NCBI RefSeq assembly: GCF_003730195.1
Contig: NZ_QWGG01000002.1
Span: forward strand, 62,001 to 126,000
Reading direction: 5' to 3'
Length of the DNA: 64,000 nt
Source of the DNA: Halosimplex salinum
GTDB taxonomy: Archaea; Halobacteriota; Halobacteria; Halobacteriales; Haloarculaceae
Position numbers and translations under genes: made by a program. Below, piece after piece: positions 24,587 through 32,867 of the stretch; position 1 is the first letter of the stretch, and the number at the start of each line of letters is the position of its first letter. Under the pieces are notes generated by a model. The model made no database searches. It had not been told where the DNA came from and saw nothing but the letters and a program-made list of their open reading frames with translations.

Positions 24587-26260
24587 CTACATCATGCCGC
24601 CCATACCGCCGCCCATGCCGCCCATGCCGCCCGGGGCGCCGCCGGGGCCGCCCGCACCCTCTTCCTCGCCGCCCGCGGTCGAGAGGTCGCCGGCAGCGAT
24701 GATGTCGTCGATCTTCATGACGAGGTTCGCGGCCTCGGAGGCCGAGGAGACGGCCTGCTCCTTGGCGTGGGCCGGCTCGACGACGCCGGCCTCGAAGGTG
24801 TCGACGACGTCGCCGGAGTAGACGTTCAGGCCGGCGTGCTCGTCGCCGTTCTCGTGAGCGGCGCGGAGGTCGACGAGCGTGTCGATGGAGTCGAGGCCGG
24901 CGTTCTCGGCGAGCACGCGCGGGACGAGCTCGAGCGAGTCGGCGAACGCCTCGACGGCGAGCTGCTCGCGGCCGCTGACGGAGTCGGCGTAGTCGCGGAC
25001 GCGGCCGGCGAGTTCGACCTCGGTTGCGCCGCCGCCCGCGAGGACGCGGCCGTCGGCGACGGTGGAGGCGACGACGTCGAGCGCGTCGTTGATGCCGCGC
25101 TCGAGTTCGTCGACGACGTGGTTGGTCGAGCCGCGGAGGAGGAGGGTCGCGCCGTGACCGTCCTCGCCCTCGACGTAGAACATCTCGTCGTCCTCGTCGC
25201 GGCGGACGGAGCCGCTGGCGACGTCCTCGGACGTGACGGAGTCGATGTCCGAGGCGATGCGCGCGCCGAGAATCTCGGAGACGAACTCGATGTCCGACTT
25301 CTTCACGCGGCGGACGGCGAGGATGCCCTCTTTGGCGAGGTAGTGCTGGGCCATGTCGTCGATGCCCTTCTGGCAGAAGACGACGTTGGCGCCGGAGTCG
25401 GCGATGGTCTGGACCATCTCCTTGAGGCGCTCCTCTTCCTGCTCGATGAAGTCCTGGAGCTGGTCGGGGCTGTCGAGGTTGAGCTGGGCGTCCGTCTCGG
25501 TCTCCTCGACCTCGATGGGCGTGTCCAGCAGGAGGACGTTGGCGTCGTCGACCGTCGACGGCATGTCGCTGTGGACGGCGTCCTTGTCGATGATGCCGCC
25601 GGTCAGCAGGTCGGACTCGGAGACGGAACGGCCCGTCTGGGTGTGGAGCTTGAGGAACTCGAGGTCCGGGACGTGCGAGCCGTCCTCGGCCTCGATGGTG
25701 ACCGCCTGGATCGCCTCGACGACGAGGTCGACGAGGACGTCCTTGTTGAGCTCGGCGCCCTTGCCGGTCATGGAGGTCTCGGCGACGGACTTGAGGATCT
25801 CCTCGTCACTCGGGTCGACGGACGTGGCGATCTCGCCGATCTCGTCTTTGGCCTTCTTGCTGGCCATGTTGAAGCCGCGGATGATCGAGGTCGGGTGGAT
25901 GTCCTGCTCGAGGAGGTCCTCGGCGTTCTTGAGAAGTTCGCCCGCGATCGCGACGGCGGTCGTCGTGCCGTCGCCGGCCTCGTCCTCCTGGGCCTCGGCG
26001 ACCTCGACGATCATCTCGGCCGTCGGGTTGTCGATGTCCATCTCGGTCAGGATGGTCACGCCGTCGTTCGTGACCGTTACGTCGCCCAGGGAGTCGACGA
26101 GCATCTTGTCCATCCCCTTCGGTCCGAGTGTGGAGCGGACCGACTCGGCGACCGCGCGCGCCGCCGAGATGTTGTGACTCTGTGCGTCCTTGTCCTTCAT
26201 CCGCTGGGAGTCGTCACCCAGAATAATCATGGGCTGACCCTGCATTCGCTGCTGACTCAT
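24587..26260 (-). CDS. thsB: Thermosome subunit (group II chaperonin)
   Basis: 557 residues with all group II chaperonin marks: RSTLGPKGMDKMLVDSLGDV and TVTNDGVTILTEMDIDNP near the N-terminus, EVAEAQEDEAGDGTTTAVAIAGELL (ATPase Asp of the GDGTT motif), and LAGGGATEVELAG in the C-terminal equatorial domain. The tail is the usual Gly-Met repeat (GGMGGMGGGMGGMM). It assembles into double eight- or nine-fold rings that fold proteins with ATP. ATG 26260 is preferred to an in-frame TTG at 26266. A second subunit gene is not in the window, so the beta/alpha assignment is tentative. Strong TATA at 26287-26298. Confidence 0.95.
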   Translation of the reverse strand: MSQQRMQGQPMIILGDDSQRMKDKDAQSHNISAARAVAESVRSTLGPKGMDKMLVDSLGDVTVTNDGVTILTEMDIDNPTAEMIVEVAEAQEDEAGDGTTTAVAIAGELLKNAEDLLEQDIHPTSIIRGFNMASKKAKDEIGEIATSVDPSDEEILKSVAETSMTGKGAELNKDVLVDLVVEAIQAVTIEAEDGSHVPDLEFLKLHTQTGRSVSESDLLTGGIIDKDAVHSDMPSTVDDANVLLLDTPIEVEETETDAQLNLDSPDQLQDFIEQEEERLKEMVQTIADSGANVVFCQKGIDDMAQHYLAKEGILAVRRVKKSDIEFVSEILGARIASDIDSVTSEDVASGSVRRDEDDEMFYVEGEDGHGATLLLRGSTNHVVDELERGINDALDVVASTVADGRVLAGGGATEVELAGRVRDYADSVSGREQLAVEAFADSLELVPRVLAENAGLDSIDTLVDLRAAHENGDEHAGLNVYSGDVVDTFEAGVVEPAHAKEQAVSSASEAANLVMKIDDIIAAGDLSTAGGEEEGAGGPGGAPGGMGGMGGGMGGMM

Positions 26261-26286
26261 GTTCAACCGAGAGTATGAATGTGCTT

Positions 26287-26298
26287 CTATATAAAATT
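26287..26298 (-). promoter_or_regulatory. TATA box of the thermosome gene
   Basis: Read on the minus strand the box is ttttatata, centred about 32 bases before ATG 26260. It is one of the strongest TATA boxes in the window. Confidence 0.75.
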
Positions 26299-26385
26299 GG
26301 GTGTTCGAAGCCGAGCGCCACGCCGCCGATACGCCGCGTGTCTCCCCGGATTACCGCCATAGCGCCTCCGATGCCCGGTTTGATG

Positions 26386-26400
26386 TGGTACGTGTTACCA
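26386..26400. promoter_or_regulatory. Dyad upstream of the thermosome promoter
   Basis: TGGTA-cgtgt-TACCA is a perfect 5-bp dyad with a 5-base spacer, about 95 bases upstream of the thermosome TATA box. It could be a regulator site; nothing else supports this. A TATA-like gtttatatg follows at 26427-26435 with no gene at matching distance on either strand. Confidence 0.35.
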
Positions 26401-26502
26401 ACGCGTATTTCGGGGAGTGAGGCGGGGTTTATATGTCTTCGGCGGGAGATCCGGGTCAGTTCGCTCGCGCGCGGGTCGGAGTCGGGCGTCGGCCCCGGGG
26501 GG

Positions 26503-26895
26503 TCAGGAGACGGGCTCCTTCCAGTGAACGATGACGACGCCGACGACGAACGCGTCGGTCGTGGTCGCGTCGCGCTCGACTTTGATCGTGTTCTCGCCCT
26601 CGTGGAGTTCGATCCCCGAGAGGGTGTCCATCCACTGTTGCCAGCCGTCGCTGGGCGGGATGTCGAACCCCGAGAGCGCGGCGCCGTTGACCCGGATCTC
26701 GTGGCCGTACTCCTCGACGTCGTACGCCTGGAGTTCGAGATACGCGTCGGTGGCGTCGTCGGTCGGAACCGTGAACGTCAGCTCGTCTGTCTCGTCGCCG
26801 ACGAACTCCGCCCAGGGGACGGCGAGGCTCTCCTCGTTCTGTCCGAGGTGTTGCTGGAACGGGACGACCGCGTAGTTCGGACGGCGGTCTGCCAT
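26503..26895 (-). CDS. Haloarchaeal beta-sandwich-type protein of unknown function
   Basis: 130 residues. No signal peptide or membrane segment. The pattern of alternating strands and phrases such as YLELQAYDVEEYGHEIRVNGAAL and DTLSGIELHEGENTIKVER resembles jelly-roll carbohydrate-binding modules, in which a ligand or metal is bound by a beta-sandwich. I recall a haloarchaeal family with this pattern (DUF7383-like) but cannot confirm it. A strong TATA box (26916-26928) lies 27 bases before the ATG. Confidence 0.65.
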   Translation of the reverse strand: MADRRPNYAVVPFQQHLGQNEESLAVPWAEFVGDETDELTFTVPTDDATDAYLELQAYDVEEYGHEIRVNGAALSGFDIPPSDGWQQWMDTLSGIELHEGENTIKVERDATTTDAFVVGVVIVHWKEPVS

Positions 26896-26915
26896 ACCGA
26901 CACTTGGCCTTCAGA

Positions 26916-26928
26916 CGATTTATAAGTC
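26916..26928 (-). promoter_or_regulatory. TATA box of the 26895 gene
   Basis: Minus-strand ggacttataaatc is centred about 27 bases before the ATG at 26895: leaderless. Confidence 0.7.
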
Positions 26929-27017
26929 CGGTCCGGTGATGGGTCGTTGGTGTCGATGCCGGTCGGCCGAACGTGTTCGGCCACAGGCCGACGAGTTCCT
27001 GGCCCCTACCGGCGGGT

Positions 27018-28424
27018 ATGAGCGCCATCCCGGGGGCGGTCGACACCGACCAGCAGCCACCGATGACGGTCCCGCTCCGCCACTTCCTCGTCGGACTCGG
27101 CCTGCTCGTCGCCGGCGGCGTCGCGGGCGTGCTCGACGCCCTCGGTGCGCTGCCGGGTCTTTCCGTGCTGGCACACGTCCACCTCCTGCTCGCCGGGTGG
27201 GTCTGCGTGACGATCATGGGCGCGATGGTGCAGTTCGTCCCCGTGTGGTCGAACGCCGCCCTCCACTCCCGGCGGCTCGCGACGGTGCAGCTGTGGCTCG
27301 TCGCCGCCGGCGTCGGCGGGATGGCGGCGTCGTTCGCGGCCGGTGCGCTCGGCTGGGTCCACGCGTTCGGGATACTCGCCGTACTGGGGTTCTGGACGTT
27401 CGTCTACAACGTCGGCCGGACGCTCCTCGGCGCGCGGCCCTGGGACGTGACCGAGCGCCACTTCGCGCTCGCGCTGGGCTTTTTCGCCGTCGTCCCGGCG
27501 ATGGGCTTCGCGCTCGCGATGGACTACTCCGTCCCCGTCCTCTCGTCCGCCGGGCTGGCTCGCCCCCGGGTCTCGGCCGCCCACGCCACGCTGGCGGTGT
27601 TCGGCGCGGTCCTGACGACGGTGCTGGGCGCGCTCTACCAGCTCGCGACGATGTTCACCCAGACCGAACTCCACGGCGTCGACCGCCATCTCCAGCGGTT
27701 CGAAACGGTCGGCTACCCCGTCGGCGTCCTCGCGCTCGCGACCGGCCGGTTCCTCGGGTCGGCACCGCTCGCTCGCGGCGGCGGGCTCCTCGTCGCCGTC
27801 GCGCTCCTGGGCTTCGGCGTCCTCCTCGCGCGCCGGCTGGTCGAGACGGAGGTCGAGTGGACGCCGATGCTCTCGCGCTACGCCGTCGTCGCCGTCGCGA
27901 TGGTCGCCTGGGCGCTGCTCAGCGCCCGGGCCTGGCTGGTCGACCCGCTCTCGCGGACGGCCCTGCTGGGCGGTGGTCCCCGCCACCTGCTCCTGTTCGG
28001 CGTCGTCGGCTTCGTCGTCCTCGGGACGCTGTACCACGTCGTCCCATTCATCGTGTGGGTCCACCGCTACAGCGACCTGCTCGGCTACGAGCAGGTGCCG
28101 ATGATCGACGACCTCTACGACGACCGGGTCGCCGCCGCCGACTTCGTCTGTATCCTCGGCGGCGCCGCGGGCCTCGTCCTCGCGAGCGCGCTCTCGCTCC
28201 CCGCGCTCGTCGCCGCCGGCGCGGGCGCGCTCGCGACCGTCGGGTTCGCCCTCTTCGCCGCCAACATGCTCGTCGTCGTCCGCGAGCACAGCCCCCACTC
28301 GCTCCGGGGCGTGCTCGTCACCAGACTCGCCGAGAGCGGGGCGCCGAGCGGTGCTCCGACCGACGGCCAACAGGGCGCGGCCGACGACACGCCGCCGAGC
28401 GCGCCCGACGACGCGCCGCGGTGA
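27018..28424 (+). CDS. Polytopic membrane protein resembling haem-copper oxidase subunit I/NnrS
   Basis: 468 residues with about twelve hydrophobic segments. Conserved-looking His residues occur inside helices: LRHFLVGLG, LAHVHLLLAGWV, SAAHATLAVFG, and LYHVVPFIVWVHRYSDLLG. The HVHLLLAGW and YHVVPFIVW phrases are like those of cbb3/NOR-type subunit I relatives and NnrS, haem proteins tied to nitric-oxide metabolism. The acidic Asp/Pro-rich C-terminal tail (from about 435) is disordered. Start chosen as ATG 27018, before AIPGAVDTDQQ; an in-frame ATG at 26973 is less likely. Confidence 0.6.
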   Translation: MSAIPGAVDTDQQPPMTVPLRHFLVGLGLLVAGGVAGVLDALGALPGLSVLAHVHLLLAGWVCVTIMGAMVQFVPVWSNAALHSRRLATVQLWLVAAGVGGMAASFAAGALGWVHAFGILAVLGFWTFVYNVGRTLLGARPWDVTERHFALALGFFAVVPAMGFALAMDYSVPVLSSAGLARPRVSAAHATLAVFGAVLTTVLGALYQLATMFTQTELHGVDRHLQRFETVGYPVGVLALATGRFLGSAPLARGGGLLVAVALLGFGVLLARRLVETEVEWTPMLSRYAVVAVAMVAWALLSARAWLVDPLSRTALLGGGPRHLLLFGVVGFVVLGTLYHVVPFIVWVHRYSDLLGYEQVPMIDDLYDDRVAAADFVCILGGAAGLVLASALSLPALVAAGAGALATVGFALFAANMLVVVREHSPHSLRGVLVTRLAESGAPSGAPTDGQQGAADDTPPSAPDDAPR

Positions 28425-28519
28425 CGGCGCGGCGAGGGTCGCGACTCGTCGGTCGCGCCAGTGCGACGCTCCACGCGGTCGTCGCAAGAGGTATCCACGA
28501 GGGGTCCCAGGATACCGGT

Positions 28520-28861
28520 ATGACATTCGACCCGAACGAGAGCCTTCCCCAGGAGGAGGTCGACGAGAGAGTCGACGACGCCATCGAGAACAACGAAGTC
28601 GTCCTGTTCATGAAGGGGACGGAGCTGATGCCCCAGTGTGGCTACTCCGACCGGGCGCTGACGCTGCTCACGCAGTACCGCGACGACGTGGAGGTCGTCG
28701 ACACGCTCGAATCGCTGGACGAGTTCCGCACCGCGCTCGAGCGACACAGCGACCGCGAGACCATCCCGCAGACGTTCGTCGACGGGGAGTTCGTCGGCGG
28801 CAGCGACATCCTCAAACAGCTCGACGAGCGCGGCGACCTCGAACCGAAGCTGACCGCTTGA
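28520..28861 (+). CDS. Monothiol glutaredoxin
   Basis: 113 residues. A Grx4/Grx5-type fold with active site LMPQCGYSDRAL (Cys-Gly-Tyr-Ser in place of Cys-Gly-Phe-Ser), preceded by EVVLFMKGTELMP, then ETIPQTFVDGEFVGGSDILKQL, which holds the cis-Pro and the glutathione-binding GGSD. Monothiol glutaredoxins of this type carry [2Fe-2S] clusters and hand them to target proteins. Haloarchaea use gamma-glutamylcysteine in place of glutathione, which may explain a changed loop. Start is the ATG before TFDPNES. Confidence 0.87.
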   Translation: MTFDPNESLPQEEVDERVDDAIENNEVVLFMKGTELMPQCGYSDRALTLLTQYRDDVEVVDTLESLDEFRTALERHSDRETIPQTFVDGEFVGGSDILKQLDERGDLEPKLTA

Positions 28862-28979
28862 ACCGGGCCGACTGAACCCGATCGCCCGAACCCGAGCGTC
28901 GCCGCGCCCGCGAGGGGGGCCCACGCGGGGTTTCGCTCGCCGGCCGCGCGCTTTTGCTCGCGGTCCGCCTATCGCCGGC

Positions 28980-29495
28980 ATGAGCGACCGGTCGGGCACC
29001 TGGCTGGGCGTCCCGGCAGATATCGTCCCGCTCGCCCGGGCCGGCGTCGTCCTCGGCGTCGGCCTCGGCGGCTTCTTCGACGGGATCGTCCTCCACCAGG
29101 TCCTCCAGTGGCACCACATGCTCTCGGCCCATCCCGACCCGAGCGTCGCCGGCGACCTGCCGCTGAACGTGCTCGCCGACGGGCTCTTCCACGTCGCGGC
29201 GTACGTCTTCACCCTCGCCGGCGTCTGGTTGCTGTGGCGCGCGTGGCGCGACCCCGTCGTCCCACCCTCTGGCCGGACGCTGCTCGGGTCGACGGTCCTC
29301 GGCTGGGGGCTGTTCAATCTCGTCGAGGGCGTCGTCGACCATCACCTGCTCGCGATCCACCACGTCCGACCCGACGGCCCCGGGCCCGTGCTCCTGTGGG
29401 ACCTCGGATTCCTGGCGTGGGGAGCGCTGTTCGTCGTCGCGGGCTACGTGCTGGTCCGCCGCGACAGCGCGACTCGGCTGAGCGAGGCCCGATAG
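28980..29495 (+). CDS. DUF2243 membrane protein
   Basis: 171 residues with four hydrophobic segments. The DUF2243 signature GVGLGGFFDGIVLHQVLQWHHMLS is at about residues 22-45, and the second one, FNLVEGVVDHHLLAIHHVRPD, at about 105-126; both contain His residues on the same side of the membrane that could bind metal or haem. Function unknown. A T-rich TATA-like gcttttgctc lies about 28 bases upstream of ATG 28980. Confidence 0.8.
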   Translation: MSDRSGTWLGVPADIVPLARAGVVLGVGLGGFFDGIVLHQVLQWHHMLSAHPDPSVAGDLPLNVLADGLFHVAAYVFTLAGVWLLWRAWRDPVVPPSGRTLLGSTVLGWGLFNLVEGVVDHHLLAIHHVRPDGPGPVLLWDLGFLAWGALFVVAGYVLVRRDSATRLSEAR

Positions 29496-29554
29496 GAGGA
29501 GAGATCGACACGGACAGACGTGATTTTAAGGCCGTCGCGGTCGCTCCTTCGGAT

Positions 29555-29932
29555 ATGAAACGCATCGTCAGCACCGACGCGGCGCCCGCGGCAGTGGGCG
29601 CGTACAGCCAGGCGACCGAGACGGACGATCTGGTGTTCACCGCGGGCCAGATCCCGATGACGCCGGACGGCGACCTCCTCGACGAGGCCGACATCGACGT
29701 GCAGACCCAGCAGTCGCTAGAGAACGTCGCGGCGATCCTGGAGGAAGCGGGCGCGAGCATGGCCGACGTGCTGAAAGTCACCGTGTACCTCGACGACATC
29801 GACGACTTCGACGCGATGAACGACACCTACGAGGAGTTCTTCGACGACGAGCCGCCGGCCCGGAGCGCCGTCGGCGTCGACGCGCTCCCGAAGGGCGTCG
29901 GCGTCGAGATCGAGGCCGTCGCGACGAAGTGA
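29555..29932 (+). CDS. ridA: RidA-family reactive-imine deaminase
   Basis: 125 residues, full length for the family. Marks are VGAYSQATETDDLVFTAGQIPM near the start, VYLDDIDDFDAMNDTYEEFF and PPARSAVGVDALPKGVGVEIEAVA, which includes the conserved Arg (ARSAV) that holds the substrate carboxylate and the Glu of the active site. RidA removes reactive 2-aminoacrylate and related imines. The TATA-like tgattttaag (29521-29530) is centred 29 bases before ATG 29555. Confidence 0.9.
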   Translation: MKRIVSTDAAPAAVGAYSQATETDDLVFTAGQIPMTPDGDLLDEADIDVQTQQSLENVAAILEEAGASMADVLKVTVYLDDIDDFDAMNDTYEEFFDDEPPARSAVGVDALPKGVGVEIEAVATK

Positions 29933-30129
29933 TGCGCGACTGGCGGCGGTCGGTCGGCTGGGTCGCGCTCGGGGCGCTCAGCTACCTCGTGCTCCTCCAG
30001 GGGTACGAACTGTGGAGCGGCGAGCGCGTGACGCTCCTCGCGAAGGTCGGGACCACGGTCGCCGTCGCCGTGCTCACGCTCGTCGGAACGGCGCTCCTCG
30101 GTCGACGACTCGACGCGCGTGCTCGCTGA
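29932..30129 (+). CDS. Small two-helix membrane protein
   Basis: 65 residues with two hydrophobic segments (about 7-24 and 35-55) and a basic C-terminus (GRRLDARAR). The ATG overlaps the TGA of ridA by one base, so translation is coupled. No family recognised. The position within an operon, the hydrophobic pattern and the absence of stops support it as a gene, but it is short. Confidence 0.5.
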   Translation: MRDWRRSVGWVALGALSYLVLLQGYELWSGERVTLLAKVGTTVAVAVLTLVGTALLGRRLDARAR

Positions 30130-30183
30130 CCTGACTGGTGGACGCGAGGGGGCGACCGAGCGGCGTCGACCGAGAAGCTGTGG

Positions 30184-30193
30184 GTTTTTGGTC
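30184..30193 (+). promoter_or_regulatory. TATA-like box of the thyA-folA pair
   Basis: gtttttggtc is centred about 29 bases before ATG 30217. Confidence 0.45.
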
Positions 30194-30216
30194 GGGCGCT
30201 GCAGATACGCCTCACG

Positions 30217-31215
30217 ATGCAGCAGTATCTGGATCTCGTCCGGGAGGCCGTCGCCGAGGGTACGTACAAGCCGAACCGGACGGGCGTGGACACGCTGTCG
30301 ACGTTCGGCGCACACCACGAGGTCGACCTGCGCGAGGGGTTCCCGCTCCTGACCACCAAGGACCTCTCGGGGTACCGCTGGAACTCCCTCATCCACGAGC
30401 TCCTCTGGTACTTCTCCGGCGAGGAGCACATCCGCACCCTCCGCGAGGAGACGAAGATCTGGAACGAGTGGGCCGACGAGGACGGACGCCTCGACACCGC
30501 CTACGGCCGCTTCTGGCGGCGCTACCCCGTCCCCGAGGGCGGGCTCGACGGCGAGTCCTGGCCCGACGACGCCCACCGCTGGATGAACGAGGACGAGCGC
30601 ACCTTCGACCAGTTCCAGTACGTCCTCGACCAGTTGCGCGAGAACCCGCAGTCGCGCCGGATCGTCGTCAACGCCTGGCACCCCGCCAACGCGGCCGTCA
30701 GCACCCTCCCGCCCTGTCACTACACGTTCGTCTTCAACGTCCAGGGCGACCGGTTGAACCTCCACCTCACGCAGCGCTCGGGCGACATCGCGCTGGGCAT
30801 CCCGTTCAACATCGCCGCCTACTCGCTGGTGACCCACATCGTCGCCCAGCGCACCGGTTTCGAAGTCGGGAAGTTCTCCCACTCCATCGTCGACGCCCAC
30901 GCCTACTGCGGCGAGGGGGCGCGCGGCGAGTGGTACGAGGCCAACCGCGAGGAACTGCGCGAGCGGATGACCGCGGTCGACGAGCGGGCGGAGTACGCGG
31001 GCGTCAGAGACTGGATCCTGACCGAGGCGCCCGACGAACCCGGCACGGAGAACGCCGACCACGTCCCGAACCTGCTGGAGCAGTTGACCCGCGAACCGCG
31101 CGAGCGGCCCACAATCGAGGTGGCCGACAAACCGATCGACGACCTCGCGTTCGAGGACGTCGAGCTCCGGGACTACGACGCCGCGCCCGGACTCGACTTC
31201 GCGGTCGCGGAGTGA
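30217..31215 (+). CDS. thyA: Thymidylate synthase ThyA
   Basis: 332 residues. It makes dTMP from dUMP with methylene-tetrahydrofolate. Marks in order: RTGVDTLSTFGAHHEVDL (folate/phosphate-binding Arg), LIHELLWYFSGEEHIRTL, NPQSRRIVVNAWHPA (dUMP phosphate-binding Arg pair), LPPCHYTFVFNV (catalytic Cys), QRSGDIALGIPFNIA and the C-terminal LRDYDAAP. It is longer than bacterial ThyA because of an insert with many Glu and Asp residues at 245-305. It overlaps the folA gene by one base, giving a dTMP-folate operon. Confidence 0.95.
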   Translation: MQQYLDLVREAVAEGTYKPNRTGVDTLSTFGAHHEVDLREGFPLLTTKDLSGYRWNSLIHELLWYFSGEEHIRTLREETKIWNEWADEDGRLDTAYGRFWRRYPVPEGGLDGESWPDDAHRWMNEDERTFDQFQYVLDQLRENPQSRRIVVNAWHPANAAVSTLPPCHYTFVFNVQGDRLNLHLTQRSGDIALGIPFNIAAYSLVTHIVAQRTGFEVGKFSHSIVDAHAYCGEGARGEWYEANREELRERMTAVDERAEYAGVRDWILTEAPDEPGTENADHVPNLLEQLTREPRERPTIEVADKPIDDLAFEDVELRDYDAAPGLDFAVAE

Positions 31216-31724
31216 TGACGGTGGACTCGGCCGACTCGTCGATGGAGATAGCGCTCGTCGCCGCCGTCGCCGAGAACGACGTCATCGGCGCGGACGGCGA
31301 GATGCCGTGGCACTACCCGGCGGACCTGGCTCACTTCAAGGAGACGACGACGGGCCATCCGGTGATCATGGGCCGGGTGACCTACGAGTCCATCTCGGGA
31401 CAGCTCGGCGGCCCGCTCCCCGGCCGGACGAACGTCGTGCTGACTCGGTCGGGCGTGGACGCGCCGGAAGACGTCGTCCAGGTCGAGGGCGTCGACGCCG
31501 CGGTCAAGGCGGCCGCGGAGACGGGCACCGAGACGGCGTTCGTCGCCGGCGGCGCGACCGTCTACGAGCAGTTCCTGCCCAGAGCGGATCGACTCGTACT
31601 GACCGAGGTTCCACTGGAACCGGAGGGGGACACGCGATTTCCCGAGTGGGACCCGGCGGAGTGGGTCGAGGTCGCCCGCGATGCCGAGGGAGAACTGTCG
31701 TTCGTGACCTACGAGCGCGCCTGA
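31215..31724 (+). CDS. folA: Dihydrofolate reductase
   Basis: 169 residues. VAAVAENDVIGADGEMPWHYPADLAHFKETT holds the Met-20-type loop, the Trp and the catalytic acidic position (here Asp at PADLAHFK); HPVIMGRVTYESI is the NADPH-binding stretch; and FVAGGATVYEQFL is the second. It regenerates tetrahydrofolate consumed by thymidylate synthase, and the overlapping ATGA with thyA fits that. ATG 31215 overlaps the thyA stop; an internal ATG at 31242 (EIALVAAV) would give the more usual N-terminus. Confidence 0.93.
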   Translation: MTVDSADSSMEIALVAAVAENDVIGADGEMPWHYPADLAHFKETTTGHPVIMGRVTYESISGQLGGPLPGRTNVVLTRSGVDAPEDVVQVEGVDAAVKAAAETGTETAFVAGGATVYEQFLPRADRLVLTEVPLEPEGDTRFPEWDPAEWVEVARDAEGELSFVTYERA

Positions 31725-31787
31725 GCGGGTTCCGGGGACACAACGGCTTTGTCGGTGGCGGACCGCTGAGAAGTCGAGCGAGGACAG

Positions 31788-32702
31788 ATGAGCGAGGACG
31801 CCGACACGACGGACGACCGGACGGGCGACGGCGCGACCGTCGTCGCCGACGTCGAACCGCTGTTCGACTACCCCGTCAGAGACACCTCGATCTGTCGCGG
31901 ACCGGACGACACGTACTACCTGACAGGCACCACCGGCGCCCCGGACTGGTGGGGCGTCACCGGCGACCTGCGGGTCTGGCAGTCGCCCGACCTCGAGCGC
32001 TGGGAACCCGTGGTCACCGAACCCCGGGAGCGCTCGGTCGTCTGGAGCGTCGACCGGCAGGGGACCTGGCAGCGCCAGATCCAGGAGCGCGACGGCGCCC
32101 CCTTCCGGCCGCTGTGGGCACCGGAGATCCACTACCTGCGGGACACGTTCTGGATCACCTACAGCATCCCCTGGCTGGGCAACGGGGTCCTGAAGAGCAC
32201 CAGCGGCGAGGCGCGCGGGCCCTACGAGTCGGCGATCGAACCCGACCTGCCGATCAGCGGCGACATCGACGCCTCGCTGTTCGAGGACGACGACGGCACC
32301 GTCTACTTCGTCTGCGGCAACGGGAAGATCGCGCCCATGAACGAGGAGCTGACCGGGATCACCGAGGACCTGACGCACCTCGCTCCGGCGAACGCCGAGG
32401 AGGTCGGGTTCGAGGGGGCGTTCCTGTTTCGGGCGGCGGGGCGCTATCACCTCGCCGCCGCGGACTTCGTCGACGGCGACTACCACTGCTACGTGGCGAG
32501 CGCGGACGACCTCTACGGTCCGTACGGGGACCGCTACCTGGCGATCCCGCACGGCGGGCACAACGTCTTCTTCCGGGACGCGGCCGGCGACCTGTGGAGC
32601 ACGTTCTTCGGCAACGACGAGAACGCCCCGTTCCGCGAGCGACCGGCGGCCCTCCGGGTCGAGTTCGACGACGACGGGCGGATTCGCCCGCTCGATACGT
32701 GA
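31788..32702 (+). CDS. Glycoside hydrolase family 43-like enzyme
   Basis: 304 residues, five-bladed beta-propeller pattern. Likely catalytic acids are the Asp in YPVRDTSICRGPDDTYY (general base, about residue 32), the Asp in SGDIDASLFEDDDG (pKa modulator) and the Glu in GFEGAFLFRAAGRYHL (general acid). WAPEIHYLRDTFWITYS is typical of family 43 beta-xylosidase/arabinofuranosidase. There is no signal peptide, so it would act inside the cell on imported oligosaccharides. It is alone here; other sugar genes lie at 56.3-59.2 kb. Confidence 0.8.
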   Translation: MSEDADTTDDRTGDGATVVADVEPLFDYPVRDTSICRGPDDTYYLTGTTGAPDWWGVTGDLRVWQSPDLERWEPVVTEPRERSVVWSVDRQGTWQRQIQERDGAPFRPLWAPEIHYLRDTFWITYSIPWLGNGVLKSTSGEARGPYESAIEPDLPISGDIDASLFEDDDGTVYFVCGNGKIAPMNEELTGITEDLTHLAPANAEEVGFEGAFLFRAAGRYHLAAADFVDGDYHCYVASADDLYGPYGDRYLAIPHGGHNVFFRDAAGDLWSTFFGNDENAPFRERPAALRVEFDDDGRIRPLDT

Positions 32703-32867
32703 CCCGCGATCCCGGCTCTCGTCGCGGCCGGCACGCGGAGATGCGAACGCCAGGCCACGGCCCCTCGCGCAAACGACCGACCGCTCGCGGTCGGCGGTTC
32801 GACTGGCAGGTGTCGTTCTGCGCGACGAATCGAGAATCGAGCGGTCGCGTCGCGGACGGAGCGACGG

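Noticed and set aside
24767-26278. 503-codon plus-strand frame opposite the thermosome
   Set aside because: Antisense of a strongly conserved gene; no motif, no start signals.
26427-26435. gtttatatg as promoter of a gene
   Set aside because: No start codon followed by a credible frame lies 20-35 bases away on either strand; kept only as a possible RNA promoter.
26936-28519. Upstream extension of the glutaredoxin frame
   Set aside because: It overlaps the membrane protein gene in another frame and is Arg/Pro-rich; glutaredoxin begins at ATG 28520.
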